DNA of 64,000 nt, from positions 2,976,001 through 3,040,000 of the forward strand of contig JADFUC010000501.1 of the NCBI GenBank assembly GCA_019722365.1. Reading direction: 5' to 3'. Below are positions 1-12,479 of this stretch, piece after piece (within the stretch, counting starts at the first letter, position 1; each line of letters opens with the position of its first letter). Under the pieces are notes generated by a model that made no database searches, was not told the DNA's origin, and was given only the letters and a program-made list of their open reading frames with translations. Position numbers and translations under genes: made by a program. Origin of the DNA: Lithospermum erythrorhizon. Lineage: Eukaryota > Streptophyta > Magnoliopsida > Boraginales > Boraginaceae.

Positions 1-2
1 GT

Positions 3-455
3 GCAAGATATGGGATCATAATAGGAGTTGGAATACCTGCCCTAGTCTTCATCACTGGACTTGTATGCTACGCTTGTGGGTGGGTAAGAGTCCACAGCAT
101 TCGTCGTAGTCGAGCGGTGGCCGACTTCTCCACCACCATCTCCCCTCAATCATTTCCCAGTATAGCATCAGGGCTTGATGGTATGGTCATAGAGTCTTAC
201 CCAAAGACAGTGCTAGGAGAAAGTAGACGTCTTCCAAAGCCTAATGAGTCAACTTGTGCAATATGCCTTAGTGAATATCTACCTAAAGAGTCTTTGAGAA
301 CATTGCCAAATTGCGATCACTATTTTCATTGTGATTGTATTGATGAGTGGCTTAGGCTTAATGGATCATGCCCTCTATGTCGAAATTCACCGGAGAGTAG
401 GCCAATGACTCCTCGCCCCTCTATGTCTTTTTCTACTACAACCCCACCATCTTAG
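3..455 (+). CDS. RING-H2 finger E3 ubiquitin ligase, ATL type (3' end of gene, partial)
   Basis: This is the last exon of a gene that begins before the window. The frame is open from base 3 and stops at TAG 453-455. It starts in a hydrophobic stretch of about 20 residues (GIIIGVGIPALVFITGLVCY) that looks like a membrane helix, followed by a basic patch (HSIRRSR). A canonical RING-H2 finger lies at about 251-404: CAIC, then CDHYFHCDCIDEWL, then CPLC, giving the C3H2C3 zinc ligands. The conserved GLD and YPK motifs before the finger and the membrane helix just upstream fit ATL20/21/22-type plant E3 ligases, which pass ubiquitin from an E2 to a substrate. The Ser/Pro/Thr-rich tail is short and untemplated. 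An ATG-less GTG at 117 is not a real start, since coding continues upstream. The exact ATL member cannot be set without the N-terminal half. Confidence 0.88.
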   Translation, partial: ARYGIIIGVGIPALVFITGLVCYACGWVRVHSIRRSRAVADFSTTISPQSFPSIASGLDGMVIESYPKTVLGESRRLPKPNESTCAICLSEYLPKESLRTLPNCDHYFHCDCIDEWLRLNGSCPLCRNSPESRPMTPRPSMSFSTTTPPS

Positions 456-1477
456 ATTTTTTATTTTTTTCTACTTATCATTGTATACATAATACATTCA
501 TGTATTTAATATTTACACTATAAAGAGATTATTTGAAAGTTGTTCAACTGATGTCCCATAGAAGCCCACAATACAAAATGTGACTCAAGTTATAATCACA
601 TTGACCACTACCATTCCATGTCTTAGTTTCTCTAGTGTTGTTATTAACTTGAGCTCAAATGGGTTTTGCGAGGTAATTACATTGATATTTCAACATATCG
701 AGTAATAACATATACTCAAATCTGTTCACATGGTCGAGCTGAAGGGACTTTCTCGTTACTCGCCTTGTTGTTGATCGTTTATGTTGCTTTTCGAGCCGGT
801 GCATCGGCGAGTAGCAATTATGTTTACATGTTTAGCCATGTTAGTAAAATACGGGATGGGAAAAGCAAATGATATATGCGGGTATAGTCGTATAATTGCC
901 AGGCAAAATTGTGAAAAAAGCGGAAAGAAGTTTTATTGGGGAAAATGTCGTATGAAACTCGTTTTTACAGTTATAAAACGTATTCTTTTAAAATGAATTA
1001 TCTTGAGTGACGGGGAAAACATTTGGGCGACCAGTTGCCCTGAGAGATTTAATATTTAGAACCCGGCATCTTGGAGCTTCTTATTATGAGTCAAAATTGA
1101 TTCATTTTAATAAGCATTTTCAATTTTTTAGAAAGAGCTTGGTCATTGACTTTTCAGTTATATATAAAAAATTACCAAAAAATATCCGTAGTATGAAAAT
1201 TATTTAGTTGTGCTTCAAGTGGGTAATCGAGTAATGTGTTTTTTTAATATCAAAATATGATGTTGCATAGGTTATACTCCAATTAGGATTTCATTATGTT
1301 TCGATAGCGTGCGATCTTATTATTTTGTGGATCGAATGGTGAACGGTTTCGAGTGAGGGGTAATTTGGGACAAGTTGTCAACTAACAACTGAGCTAACCT
1401 CACTCGAACAAAGTAACAACCTTAAAACTCAAAAACCTAAACCCTTTTTTCATCTGTCCTAGGAACAACCACATTCT
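456..1477. other. Intergenic: ATL 3' flank and OXA1 promoter
   Basis: No supported gene. Short open frames here (for example 666-872 and 781-996) have no recognisable domain. A small inverted repeat (TTCGAGTGAGG at 1348-1358, complement at 1398-1408) lies just upstream of the likely OXA1 transcription start. Confidence 0.6.
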
Positions 1478-1736
1478 GTAAGATCTCAACATCTTTACTA
1501 TTTTTATTTAGTAATATATTAAAAGAAGCTAGCTTTAACTTGTTTATTCATATATGAAATTTGTTTATTTTGCTAGATTCTGAAAATTTATTCAAATTTG
1601 ATTGTTTTGAAGTGCCCTTTTGATGGATGAATGAAATAATGTCTTAAAATAATGAATATTATTCAGATTTTGTGATGAGAGAACTTTATTTTATGTTTTA
1701 TAAAAAATATTTGAATTGGGATCTTTATTATTACAG
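1430..1736 (+). promoter_or_regulatory. OXA1 5' leader: telo-box-like word and 5'UTR intron
   Basis: A CTAAACCC word at about 1437-1444 is a permutation of the plant telo-box (AAACCCTA), which is known from promoters and leaders of translation and organelle-biogenesis genes. A good donor, CT|GTAAGA, lies at 1478 and a good acceptor, TTACAG, ends at 1736, ten bases before the OXA1 ATG at 1746. I infer a leader intron of about 259 bp (1478-1736). The in-frame extension back to 1716 would start inside this intron, so I do not use it. Confidence 0.55.
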
Positions 1737-1745
1737 GCAGCTTCA

Positions 1746-4700
1746 ATGGCGTATCGGCGTTGTATAACAGCAAGGACGAAGCTATTATATCAGCAACAAC
1801 GATTCACGCCTTCATTTTCATACATCAATCACGACGATGACAACAACAATAAAAATGTTGAATGCCCAAATTATTCTTTAGGCGAAAGGCGTTCATTTCA
1901 AGGGCAGATGTTTTCGTCTCCTTTTCACTCGATGGGGGGGGCGTATGGATCCGTTTTTAGCAGAAATATGTCTACCTCTGTTGCGGAGAAGGGGGAAATG
2001 ATGACTAATGTGGATGTTTTTGTGGATGGTTCTCTGGCGGAGGTGACTGCGCAGGTTGCCCCAGCTGTAAATGAGGTGGCAGTGGCGGCTGCAGATTCGT
2101 TCCTTCCAGTTGCTGCATTGCAATACTTGATTGAACATGTCCATGTCTTCACTGGATTGAATTGGTAATTGGTTTTAGGAAAAAAATGATCTTTTTTGCT
2201 AACTGCAATGTATATTCAGTCGAAATTGGGCTTTGTAGATGAATTTTAATTTAGAATCGCCGTAGACATTAAAATTGTGTGATTTGTGTACAATGACATT
2301 ATTATGATTTAATTCCATGTTGTAGATACATTGATTTCGAAGACTATTTCTTGTATGAACTTTCATCAATTCACTTGTTCTAATTGTGATCTGTTTTCAG
2401 GTGGGCATCTATAGCTCTGACAACCTTTTTTATTCGCTGTTGTACTATTCCATTGACCATAAATCAGCTGAAAGCTACCTCAAAATTTACTGTAAGTTCT
2501 GATTTCTTCTTAATTTTAAATGTTTGTATTTTATATTTATTTCCATTTCCAATAGATGTTGTTCCTGTAATGTTTCTTTGGTTATTCATGTAATGCAATT
2601 GATAACTATTCGATACTCTAATGAAACTCTACAATCTTAGATGATTTTTTCTCATTCAGTGTGCTAAATTCCCATACAAAGATGCCCGGAATTATGATAA
2701 CCTGAAAGGAATAATCCCTCTTTCACTTTTTCTTAGTACATCATCATGGATAGTCATAACTCCTTCCTCTAAAGTTGAAGTGAGTAGATAGCTTCCAATG
2801 GTGTGAGGCAATATCTAGGCACAAAAAACACAAGATATAGTGAAACCTGAATTAGTATTTCTAGAGGTCAAACCTTAACATGTGTCGGCTGGTATTTTGC
2901 CCACAAGTCCGTACGCCACTTGTTTGTCAGTGTAGGTACAACTAAAATGGACTTTTCTGTTATGCTTCTCGGGGATTTTTTACTTATGCTTACCAATTTC
3001 ATTGTTCTCCTTTATACATGATTTTTCTTCTAATATAACTACATCTCTAATAATTTGGGCATCGTGTACAGCTACTAAGGCCAAAGTTGGAGGAGGTCAA
3101 TCAAGAGATGAAGGACAGGGTATGAACTGTAATTCTTTACTCAGTGCTGTTAATCACTTCATCCAACTTTGATTGACCTAGTTTGACTTGGGATGCAAAT
3201 TAGTTGGAGGATCGGCGACTCTTAAGTTTTTTTACCCTTCATATTAATTCATGAAATCTTTAGCTGTAAACAAAGAGGCTTTGTAAGTATGGTTTGTTGT
3301 ACAATACTTCATTAGACTTTGAAAGAGAATAAAGAAATGTAAGGTTAGTGAAAACATAATGAACAATGGTACAGTTAAACTTTATTAACATGAATGATAA
3401 ATTAGGATAGGGAGTTGTGAATATGGAAATAAGTTATTGTTGGTTGTAATTTTTAATTCAGTGACCAAAATATTATTACTTTGACATCATGTCGTGGTAA
3501 TTTTTCATATAAAACCACCTAGGCATTCCCTTTCAAGTACAAGAGGGTTACTGGTTGTTCTTTTATCTAGATAATATTTAGGATTTATTAGATTGAATTG
3601 TAAAAGTTTGATGTAAAACCCTTTCTCTTATACCCTTTCTTATAAGCAGACTAGCAGAGCCTAACAAAAAATAGTACTCCCTCCGTCTCTATTTATTTGT
3701 TTGTTTATAAGAAAAGTACTTTATTAAGACAATCATTGATTGTACAATTTTCAATGAGAGAAAGTTATCAACGAATAGAAAAAAGAATATTAGGAGACAA
3801 AACAAACTTCAATGCAAAAAATTACATTGATAAATGAAACAATCACTTATAATGAAAAGAGAAATTTTTGCTAGATGTATCACTTAAATAGAAACGGAGG
3901 GAGTATTCGCCAGCTGATTTTATTTGGCATTCTTTTGAATTCTCCACATGGGTTTATTGAACAAATGGTTCTGCAGGATGTGTATTTGTTTGGTGAGCGG
4001 TAAAAGTTCTCAGATTGTTTAGCATCACATACCCTATTATGATGATTAAAGAAACAAAGTATATTAAGTGTGGCTTAACTCTCCAGGCCTCTCTTTAGAT
4101 GAGTTCAACTACTAAAATTGTTTTCCTCTCAGGGAATGTGTCCGATTGCTGTGACTGAAGGACAGGCAAAAATGCAAGCATTGTTTAAGGAGTAAGCAAC
4201 TTTCATTTGTTAATAGTTGAAAGGCTACTGAAATAATCTGTCTCATCATTATGTACTTGTGTTAGCTATTTCAATTATTTCTTACTGTTCCTTTGATGAT
4301 TAAATACATTGTAGAACTGAAGTCATCTTCAGGTTCAGCTCTTTTATATACTCAAAGAAGTTATATCTAATTTTCTAATGTATTGTGCTACAGATACAAA
4401 GTTACACCATTCACTCCTCTGAAGGGACTTTTGATACAAGGTCCCGTATTTGTCTGTTTTTTCCTTGCCGTAAGTGTCTTTGTTTTAACTTGGTTTTATT
4501 TATATTGTATGTGTTTTCTATCTTAGTAAACACTTTTACATTGTACGCAGGTTCAAAACATGGCAGAAAAGGTCCCATCTTTTCAGCACGGTGGTACATC
4601 CTGGTTTCTTGATTTAACAACCCCAGATACAATGTACATTTTGCCTGTTTTAACGGCATTGACATTCTGGATTACAGTTGAGGTATGCTGAAAATGTGGT

Positions 4701-6714
4701 TTGTTGATCACTTGCTGATCATCTATTTTTCTTTCCGTTGGGTTGAACAATGTTACTTGTGAAAATACTAGGGCCTGCAGTTATTCATTTCTGTTTTGAA
4801 CATGCTTTTTCTGGTCATCTACATTTACTTTCTTTTGGGTTGGCTGAAGCTGTGTTTGGAAATATTTTAGAATTACTGTCATTATCTTTTGTATGAAGAA
4901 CATTAAACTATTTTCATAAGTAAAGAAACCCCTGAGGTTGATTTTCTTTGTGCTCTTTCTTGTACTGTGTTATTTTTTTACCAAAGTAGTCCAAAGTCTG
5001 AACAAAATACAATATATTGAACAATGTAGCATGATGGATGTTTACAATTAAATTTCATTCATAAGTTGTTCTCTGATGATCAATCCTTCTAAAATCTCTC
5101 TTATATTGTCTGCTTGCACGATGCTATGTATTACTGTCCCTTGTAAATTTATCTTTCTGTTTATCACTCAATTGAATTCCATTTGGTACTGGAATGTCCA
5201 CGTTGGGTGAAACATGCACATTGCTTAATTTCCATTATATTGACTAGCGGTTATACTCTTCTCTTGCATGGCTTTCTATCTCTAGTTCAATATGCAAGAT
5301 GGCATGGAAGGAAATCCTAGTGCCAAGATCATTAAAAATGTTTCCAGAGTATTTGCTGCCTTGACAGTTCCATTGACAGCTAGCTTTGCTAAGGTACATG
5401 AAGGCGATATCCCTTAACTTGTATGAAAATTCTTTCAGGTTGCATTTGATGAAGGATTGGGATGTCAGAACTCAGAAGTGATTTGAAATCTAAAAATTAA
5501 AAATCACTGGATTTGAAATTACTCCGAAAATAAGTCATTTGATATCCTCTTTCTGTATAAATGTTGGCTTTAAAAATCCATTAGTTTAATTTTATGGTAA
5601 TTAAATCCAAATCCACCATTTCGGTTGATGGATTGGAGCTATGGATTTGAAAAATTTCATCGAATCCATTAATCCAATTGGAACCTTAGCCCACCTACTT
5701 CTGTAATACTCCGTAATAGATTTACATGCTTTACATTCATTTTTAGCTCTAATCAGAAAATATAAGTGTCAGCCACCAACTTACTGATGTTATTGATTGA
5801 CGGGCATAATAATTCTGAGTAAAAAAAAAATTTAATATTATAATTAATCATCTCTAACCAGTGTAGATCATAATTAATCATCTCTTTAGTGCATGATCTT
5901 AACATTAATTTAAAACTTGTATGATCTTTAATCAACTTAAAAATAATATTGTTTGGATGATGATCTCTCATGAACTAAAAATTATTTCGAGTCATTTTAC
6001 CAAATTTATATATCACTGCTTCAGTTGATAATACTAAGCTGGCTGCATGTACATCTTAATTCATGCAAAACCATCAATTCCAGTAATAAAAATGACAGGA
6101 GGGAGTATGTGATAAGCTATGGGCTCTATTTAAGTTACTGCTATTGAGGGTCAACACTAAATGATTCTGCTTCTATGCAGGCTATATTTTGTTATTGGAT
6201 TACGGCGAATGTGTTCTCGCTCATGTATGGAATGGGTAAGTTCTCCATATTCATCTTGGACTTTTATATCATTTGCGTAATTATAGTTTTGACCTTTTGC
6301 CGGTTAAGGAGTATCCAAGTTCCGAAGGTCTCCGTGGTGCTCTTTTATTACTAGCTTGACCTTTAACCTAGTATTTATCTATCATTTTTTTTTGTAGTTA
6401 TAAAAAAACCAGAGGTGAAGAAGTTTTTGGGTATTCCTATAATACCTGTTACGCCACCTTCTCCAACCAATAATCAACAGTCCGGTTTCTCATTTTTTGA
6501 TGCTATCAAGAAGTTTGCTGCTGCACAAGCAGAAGCACAAAAAAATGCACAAATAAAACAAACACAGCAGCAGTCTCTTGCTTCTGCATCACCAACTGAA
6601 TCATCAAAAGGCATGACCCAGAAGATACCCTCGACAGCAATCTTGAGCCAGAAGATTAGAAGTTTGGAGAAACAAGTCAAAGGAAGAAAGAGAGGGGGCA
6701 AGAAGAACCGATGA
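1746..6714 (+). CDS. OXA1: Mitochondrial inner membrane protein OXA1 (YidC/Oxa1/Alb3 insertase), nine exons
   Basis: Exons that join in frame: 1746-2164, 2401-2491, 3072-3119, 4133-4191, 4394-4469, 4551-4682, 5286-5393, 6181-6235 and 6398-6714 (434 codons plus TGA). All introns are GT-AG. The product inserts mitochondrially and nuclear-encoded proteins into the inner membrane, including respiratory-chain and ATP synthase subunits. The N-terminus (MAYRRC, Arg-rich, few acids) is a plausible mitochondrial presequence of up to about 80 residues. The insertase domain runs from about residue 138 (WWASIALTTFFIR) to about 330 (FSLMYGMVIKKP) and includes the family motifs FTPLKGLLIQGPVF, VPSFQHGG and DLTTPDTMYILPV. 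The C-terminal tail is matrix-type and basic (KQVKGRKRGGKKNR), as in mitochondrial Oxa1, where it binds ribosomes. Length agrees with plant OXA1 (about 430 residues). Start chosen at 1746 because MAYRR matches the family MAFR start. Confidence 0.95.
3677..3903. mobile_element. Stowaway-like MITE in OXA1 intron 3
   Basis: The left end CTCCCTCCGTCTCTATTTA and the inverted right end CTCCCTCCGTTTCTATTTA agree over about 20 bp with one or two mismatches. TA dinucleotides flank both sides (3675-3676 and 3904-3905), the target duplication of Tc1/mariner-type MITEs. Size is 227 bp with no coding capacity. It lies in the intron 3120-4132, clear of both splice sites. Confidence 0.88.
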
Positions 6715-7807
6715 GTTTTCAGGACATAATGATAGATTAGAGAAACATCATCGTTTTTGTTGATTATAAAATATGTTCTCCTAAATAATGGCAATGTTCT
6801 CTATATTTCGAGCGGGCTTCAAATGGTTTCCCTCGGATGGCGATGGCAGGAAGTGACAATTGATTTCTTTTACACATTACAGAATTTCGCAGTTAGCTAG
6901 TACTGTCACTACTGTATGTAATTTTGAGATAAGAAATGAATCCGAAATCTATCAGGTAGTTGATGAAGACTGGCAGGTGCATACTAATGTATGCAATATG
7001 CCTCACAATGTATTGGATTGAGGAATTGACAATAAATATAGGGTTTTGAAGGAAGATGGTTTGGTGAACATCACAGGAATTGTTTTGCCAAAATGTACAC
7101 TGAAGTGGCTAAAAGACTTCTGTTGTTCCTAGTAACCTGTTTTTGTAATCTATGACTCGATAAGGTTATTTTGGGCATCTTGTTAAAATTTATTTCATGA
7201 TTGTGTATATAGACTCAATATTTGGGTAAATCACTAAAATGTGTTGTAACTTTGAGTTATTTTAGTCAAATGAGCATCTTTCATGTATTGTTACCAAAAA
7301 AAATGTTGCCATTTCTATAAATAAAATTGCTCTCAATATCAATGAATTTTGGAGTTTTGGGAAGTCAACTAAAATAATAATTTTTACAGAAATCTTACAA
7401 TCAAAATGAGAAGTAAAAGTTTTTATAAACTTAACATTCATATCAAAACAAGTATATTTGACCTTAGAAACAGAGTAAATTTGACGAACATGTTGAATTG
7501 AAAAATACAGTATAACAGGTGAATGCTTTCTTCCAGAGATAGTGCCAGGACCACTTGATCCTAAAATGACCTTTTAACCACTTGGATGTTCTATAACATG
7601 CATCAAATTAGCCTATCCATATCCTTTCTTCTTTTCCCAAAGTTATTGAAGTGGTGCATCCCCTCTATTGTTGTCTGCGCTAAGAAATGCCGTTGGAAAC
7701 TGCAAAGCAAGCAATTCTTCTCGATTGTACTTCAATCTTTGATCTGTTATCAAATCATAGTGAAGGCGGATCAGACAGTATAACATCCGTCTTGAAAGGT
7801 GTCCGAA
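6715..7807. other. Convergent 3' flanks of OXA1 and the LRR gene
   Basis: This stretch holds the 3' untranslated regions of two genes that point at each other, plus AT-rich spacer. I see no RNA gene or mobile element. The open frame 7586-7783 has no recognisable domain. Confidence 0.6.
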
Positions 7808-10707
7808 TTAAATGATCCTTGGGAGATAAGATATCTTACCTCTAATATCTTCCTTGTCATATTTAAGTGGAGACGGAGATGATTTTTGGTCCTGCTTCTT
7901 ATGTGCTTGAGTTCTCAATGCCATCCTTGATGGAGATGAATAACTGTAAGCTTTGTTTTCAGATGGCACAAAACTGACAAGATCATGCCTCACTTCAATG
8001 TGAGGATGTTTCATACTGAATGATAGCAGTAGCTCCTTAGTCAATAGCCAGCAGCCTCTGAGATCTAGCATTTGCAGTGTTCTTGGCGGCTTGAAAAATT
8101 CAAGACCAGCATTAGTAATCACAGCATCTCGCACACTCAGATTCGTCAATGTTTGAATGGATGAAACCTCATACAGAGATGTGTCTGTCAAGAAACCGCT
8201 TCGCAGAAACAAATATCTCAATCTAGGGAAGTTTGAAAGAGAATATAGTGCAATGTCTTTAATTCGTGTCTCCTCCAAATCAAGTCTTTCCAGATCTCTA
8301 AGTTTACTAAGTGCCTCTAGTGATGGAATCAAACTGGGTTCTGAACCTGTCTGTTGAATGCTACCTGGAAGGTCAGTGCATGTCTTAATTAGACCATCAG
8401 GATGCAGAGGAAATGACACAAGTAATTCATCATGAGCCCATTAAGCAAAACAAAGCAAACGCTATGTACTGCACATACAAAACATATCTGAACATACACC
8501 AAGAGTAGTCTTTCACTGCAGCTGTGTAGCAATACATTAGCATACCACCATAAATGAACGAAAGGAGTAATGGAGGAAGTAAAAAATTAAATTTACCTTT
8601 CACATTTGTGACACTTAAGTTGATAGACTTCAACGAAGGCATCAAGCTCATATAAGCGATTGCAGTATCATCAATGGACGTGCCTGATAATAATATAGTT
8701 TCAAGGTTAGGAACATGTCCAGCTAACATTTCTATTCCAGAAGAGGATACTCTTGTCTTGCTGAGGTTCAAATATTTCAATGTAGCTCCTATGCTAGTGA
8801 TGTTCATGATCTCTTCATCTCCTATTAGAGTTCCACTGAGATCCAAATGTGAAAGTTTCTTCATTCCAGGCAAGAGGCACAATGACTGAATTGTTGAGTC
8901 GGACAGATCAAGGAGAGAAAGATCACCCGTTTCAACATGAAGGAAGGCTCCAGCAACGTCATTTAATAAAGTCCCGGAAAGAATAAGGTTTGAAAGAGGA
9001 GGTTTATAACCTTCACCTTCAAAGATGGAGCTTATTGTGCAATTACTCATGTTTAGGGACTCGAGCGAAGAAATAACCGGTACTTCTGTGACTCGTGTCC
9101 ATGCTAGATTAAGAAAAGTTAACCTGGGAAATGAACTGAACAAAGATGCTCCTTTATTTGACACTTCACTCCCCCAGAGGTCTAGATATTCTAATTTCTT
9201 CAGGACCTAAAAAATCAAATATTGAGATATTTTTATAGATATCCTGAGGATGCAAAGTTCTTTGGAACTAAGATGTAATACCTGTAAGGAACTTAGAGCG
9301 GAATCAGTGACGGGCAACCCTCCCAAGTCCAATGCTGACAAATCTGTTAATGAAGCGAGCAACTTCACTCCATCTGCAGTAACGCCCGTTTCTGAAATGC
9401 ATAGCTTCTCTAGGAATCTAATGGATAAAAGATGCCGAATACCAGCATCATTAATCTTTATGCATCTTCCAAGGTCAATCTCCTTTAAACATGTCATCCC
9501 TTAAGGCAGTAAAATCATACCCATAAATAAAGCAAAAATATATTAGATCAGGAAATAAAGGTGCAAATTGCATCTGGCTTTTCAAGGACACACAACCCTG
9601 AGAGATACCAAAGGTAGAGAAAAAGGATAGATTCAGAATCGAATAAAGGCTGGCGCTGAAGAAATGAGTGTCTATAATCATTATAAGCAGCTTGGAATTA
9701 ATATATGAGGTGTATCTCACAATTCAAAACATACCTGTAATAGGCCAAAGCGCAGCGTTGTTGATCTTTTGGCAGTCAGCAAGAGTCAACACACGCAAGT
9801 AACGGAAAGCACCCAAATATGCCATCCACTCAGCATCCACAGAGCTTTCCCCTCTTAAATTGATCTCCTCGATGCTGTGTTTAAATACTCTGGAAACGAA
9901 AAAACATTAAGTGGGTGCAAGAAGACGACAACCCAACAAAAAAGAAATAGACTTAATGAAATCCTAATAATCTCAACAAAATTTACATGATATTATGTTC
10001 ATTACACCAAGATATCTTGTTCATTCAAAGCACTCGACCGCAATGAACAAGATATCGTGTGATAATATGTTATACATATATCATCACAGATAACGTTTAA
10101 GTCGCTACATCAATATCACAACATTCTAAAGTCTAATAATTCAAGCTCTATCTGGAAGATATCAAGCTTGTCACTGTATACCAATTGGTTTTATCACGTA
10201 TACCAAAGATCTTAAAAATAACAAGTACCAACTATAACTATGAGCAAGGAAATGCATTAAACATACATAGTATGATAAAACTAACGCACCAAAATCATTA
10301 ATACTTCTTCCGTTTCTATTTAATTTTAGATTTCTTGATATTAATAATATTTGATCTGACTTTTACCTAATCTTTTTGCTTTGTATTTCTTGTTAATAAA
10401 GAATGCTTTTTATCTGGTGATCTACTAAATTATTTTTTGATAAAGAACTGCTAATATTAGTAATATTACTAAATTATATTTTGATAAAGTACTCATATTA
10501 TTATTATTATTCAATCCTTCTGAATTACTAAACACATTAGCTTAAGCGATCAGTAAATTCAGGTAAATTGGGAAAGGGAATTTAGGAGTAAAAGAAAAAG
10601 AAGGGGGGTAATGGGTACTCGAGTAAAGAAGGGAAAAGGAGGCGGCGATGAAGGAGGCGGTGGAAGAGACTGAGTTGGCATCCTCTGGGGCTCCAGCCTG
10701 CCGCCAT
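7808..10707 (-). CDS. Leucine-rich repeat protein (plant intracellular LRR family), five exons
   Basis: Read on the minus strand, exons 10619-10707, 9735-9889, 9282-9499, 8597-9206 and 7808-8364 join in frame (542 codons plus stop) with GT-AG introns. The product has no signal peptide or membrane helix and consists mainly of LRRs of the form LxxLxLxxTxI, for example LEKLCISETGVTADGV, LKYLNLSKTRVSSSGI and LERLDLEETRIKDI, which fit RNase-inhibitor/cysteine-containing-type repeats. The tail (about residues 495-542) is polar and basic. As I recall, the plant family typified by Arabidopsis At4g23840 has the same core (RLLFPSLLE, LRGESSV, MTCLKE) but about 50 more N-terminal residues. The only in-frame ATG here is 10705-10707, after an in-frame stop, and the familiar upstream residues seem to sit in other frames. 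The start is therefore uncertain. Molecular function is unknown; a binding or scaffold role is only inferred. Confidence 0.85.
9987..10078. repeat. Imperfect fold-back in LRR intron 1
   Basis: GATATCTTGTTCATT at 10011-10025 is perfectly complementary to AATGAACAAGATATC at 10042-10056, with a 16-nt loop. Imperfect pairing extends outward to about 9987 and 10078. It could be a small MITE or a transcribed hairpin; no further family signal is visible. Confidence 0.6.
10305..10520. mobile_element. Degenerate Stowaway-like left end in LRR intron 1
   Basis: The sequence CTTCTTCCGTTTCTATTTA resembles the CTCCCTCCGTTTCTATTTA terminus of the intact MITE at 3677-3903, with substitutions. I find no matching right end, so this is at best a truncated or decayed copy. 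Confidence 0.3.
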
Positions 10708-12479
10708 ACGATTCCACTGAACCACCGTTCTCCATACGCCGCGTCATACATACCAACTAATCTGTCTTATATCAAACATCATGCCCTTAAGGTTAATTCT
10801 ACGATCAAGATTCTGATGTTTTTGTTGACTGTTTATGTTAAGAGAATCTGAAATCACAACTGGACGCAGATCATGTAATAAAAATGGGGGTGTATAGATC
10901 TACTGTTAGAGTGTTGATACCAGGAATCAGAGATAGATTCAGAGATTTGGACAGGAAAAAACTGGTCTAAATGATATTGATTCAGCAGTGATAGTTGTTA
11001 TTATAGGGTTCAAAATTTTAATTGAGATAACTTCATTATCGGGACTTGAAAAATCTAGAATGAGTGTTCAATTATTAAGTGGTTAATCTATTGTTTGATA
11101 GCTAATACAATTAGTTAATTAATCACTCAATTAGATAGATGTATTTTTTATGTTCTCGTTAAAATTAGACTCGTTTATATTGGTTATATTTTGAAGGCAA
11201 ATTAATGCGGATAGGCAGTTGCCTATTTTAGGTTGTCGATCCGACTTGTTTGTATACTAATTTGGGTTTTAGTAAATTTTATTTTAGATATATGAATCAA
11301 AAAGGCGTTGGTAGAAGGAATCGAACTCATAACTTTACGATCTGAAATTCACCTAGTCAGCCAACCATACTTCTAAAATCAAGTTAGGAATGCAATAAAT
11401 TGTTTATACACGTGAAATGGTGAACAATAGAACACAAAAGGTGTTGTCAGGACAAGAGATTTGTTTAAGCAGTTAAGCTTGATTGAGCTTCTCATAATCA
11501 AGCACATTATATCTTGTAGAATTAAATTCCGGTTGTTCTACAAAAGGAAGTCAAAGATGCTCGGATTGTGCTTGACCAGTAACAAGTTGAATCATCATTA
11601 CCCCAAAGGCCCAAACCAATCATGATGAATTTGGATAATCTGTATACATTCATACATATTAAATTGTTTATATAGTATAATTCATACATTTTAAGAATTT
11701 GTATATTAAAAAAGATACATGTGACATTACATGATTGATGTCTTATATACGAGCACATGCTTTGGAATATGTGATTTAATCCAAATGAATTGTACCCTCT
11801 AACGTGCCTTGATCAGTTTAGGAACTAATATTTTGTTTGAACAATGCATAATGAGTAGATTGCAAGTCAATTACGTATGAAGTTGAGCAATATGATGATA
11901 AAATTAAGATAGATTAATTAGATACCAAGCTTACCGCGTTAATGTCACAATATTACAAGCCGCGGAAATGTGGAAGATTTCTCTTACTTCTTTGATCAAT
12001 GAGTAAATCTGTGACTTAATTTTAATGGTCTTCAACTCAATCATATGCCCCTCCAAATTAGATAGCATATGATGGTACCACTATTTCAAATACTTTTGAA
12101 TTGGTCAGCATATATCACCATTTTCTTTCTCCCCGATTGCAATTGCTTGGACATTGACCCCCCGGCTAGCGTTTTTGTCGATGAAGTTTGAACTCTCGAT
12201 TTTTATTTATAAACTGAATTCCTCACACTCCAATCACGACATGCACAAAAAAGACAAAATAAAAATATTATATTTATGTACATTCTCAAATGCATTATTA
12301 AAAAGTTAGGGTGCTAATATCGGGCTTCGATTAGAATGTGTCGTTAGCCTAACACATACACAAATACATTCTATGTAAGTGAGTTACGGGATCTGCTTAA
12401 AATACCGTTATTGATAGGAGACTATAAATAGAACATGGCTCGAAAGAGGCAGGTGGCACATCAAGATAAAAGTACTTCT
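10708..12479. other. Intergenic between LRR gene and gypsy remnant
   Basis: AT-rich DNA containing the LRR promoter and a SINE-like head described separately. No open frame here carries a recognisable domain. Confidence 0.55.
11284..11380 (-). mobile_element. SINE-like tRNA-derived head
   Basis: On the minus strand a box-A-like TGGTTGGCTGAC (11356-11367) is followed about 30 bases on by a B-box-like GTTCGATTCC (11317-11326). This is the pol III internal promoter layout of tRNA-derived plant SINEs. No tRNA cloverleaf with a sound acceptor stem can be built, so a functional tRNA gene is unlikely. The 3' end is not defined. Confidence 0.5.

Noticed and set aside
1716..1745. In-frame upstream extension of OXA1 exon 1
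   Set aside because: It starts with TTG and runs through a clear TTACAG acceptor at 1736; the family start MAYRR is at 1746.
1893..2152. Minus-strand open frames over OXA1 exon 1
   Set aside because: They are shadows of the OXA1 coding strand and have no domain.
10542..10756. Two 65-69-aa minus-strand frames as the true LRR exon 1
   Set aside because: Neither joins exon 2 in frame. The frame that does join it encodes the family RLLFPSLLE segment.
11284..11380. Functional tRNA gene on the minus strand
   Set aside because: Box A- and B-like words are present, but no proper acceptor stem or anticodon arm forms; a SINE-like head fits better.
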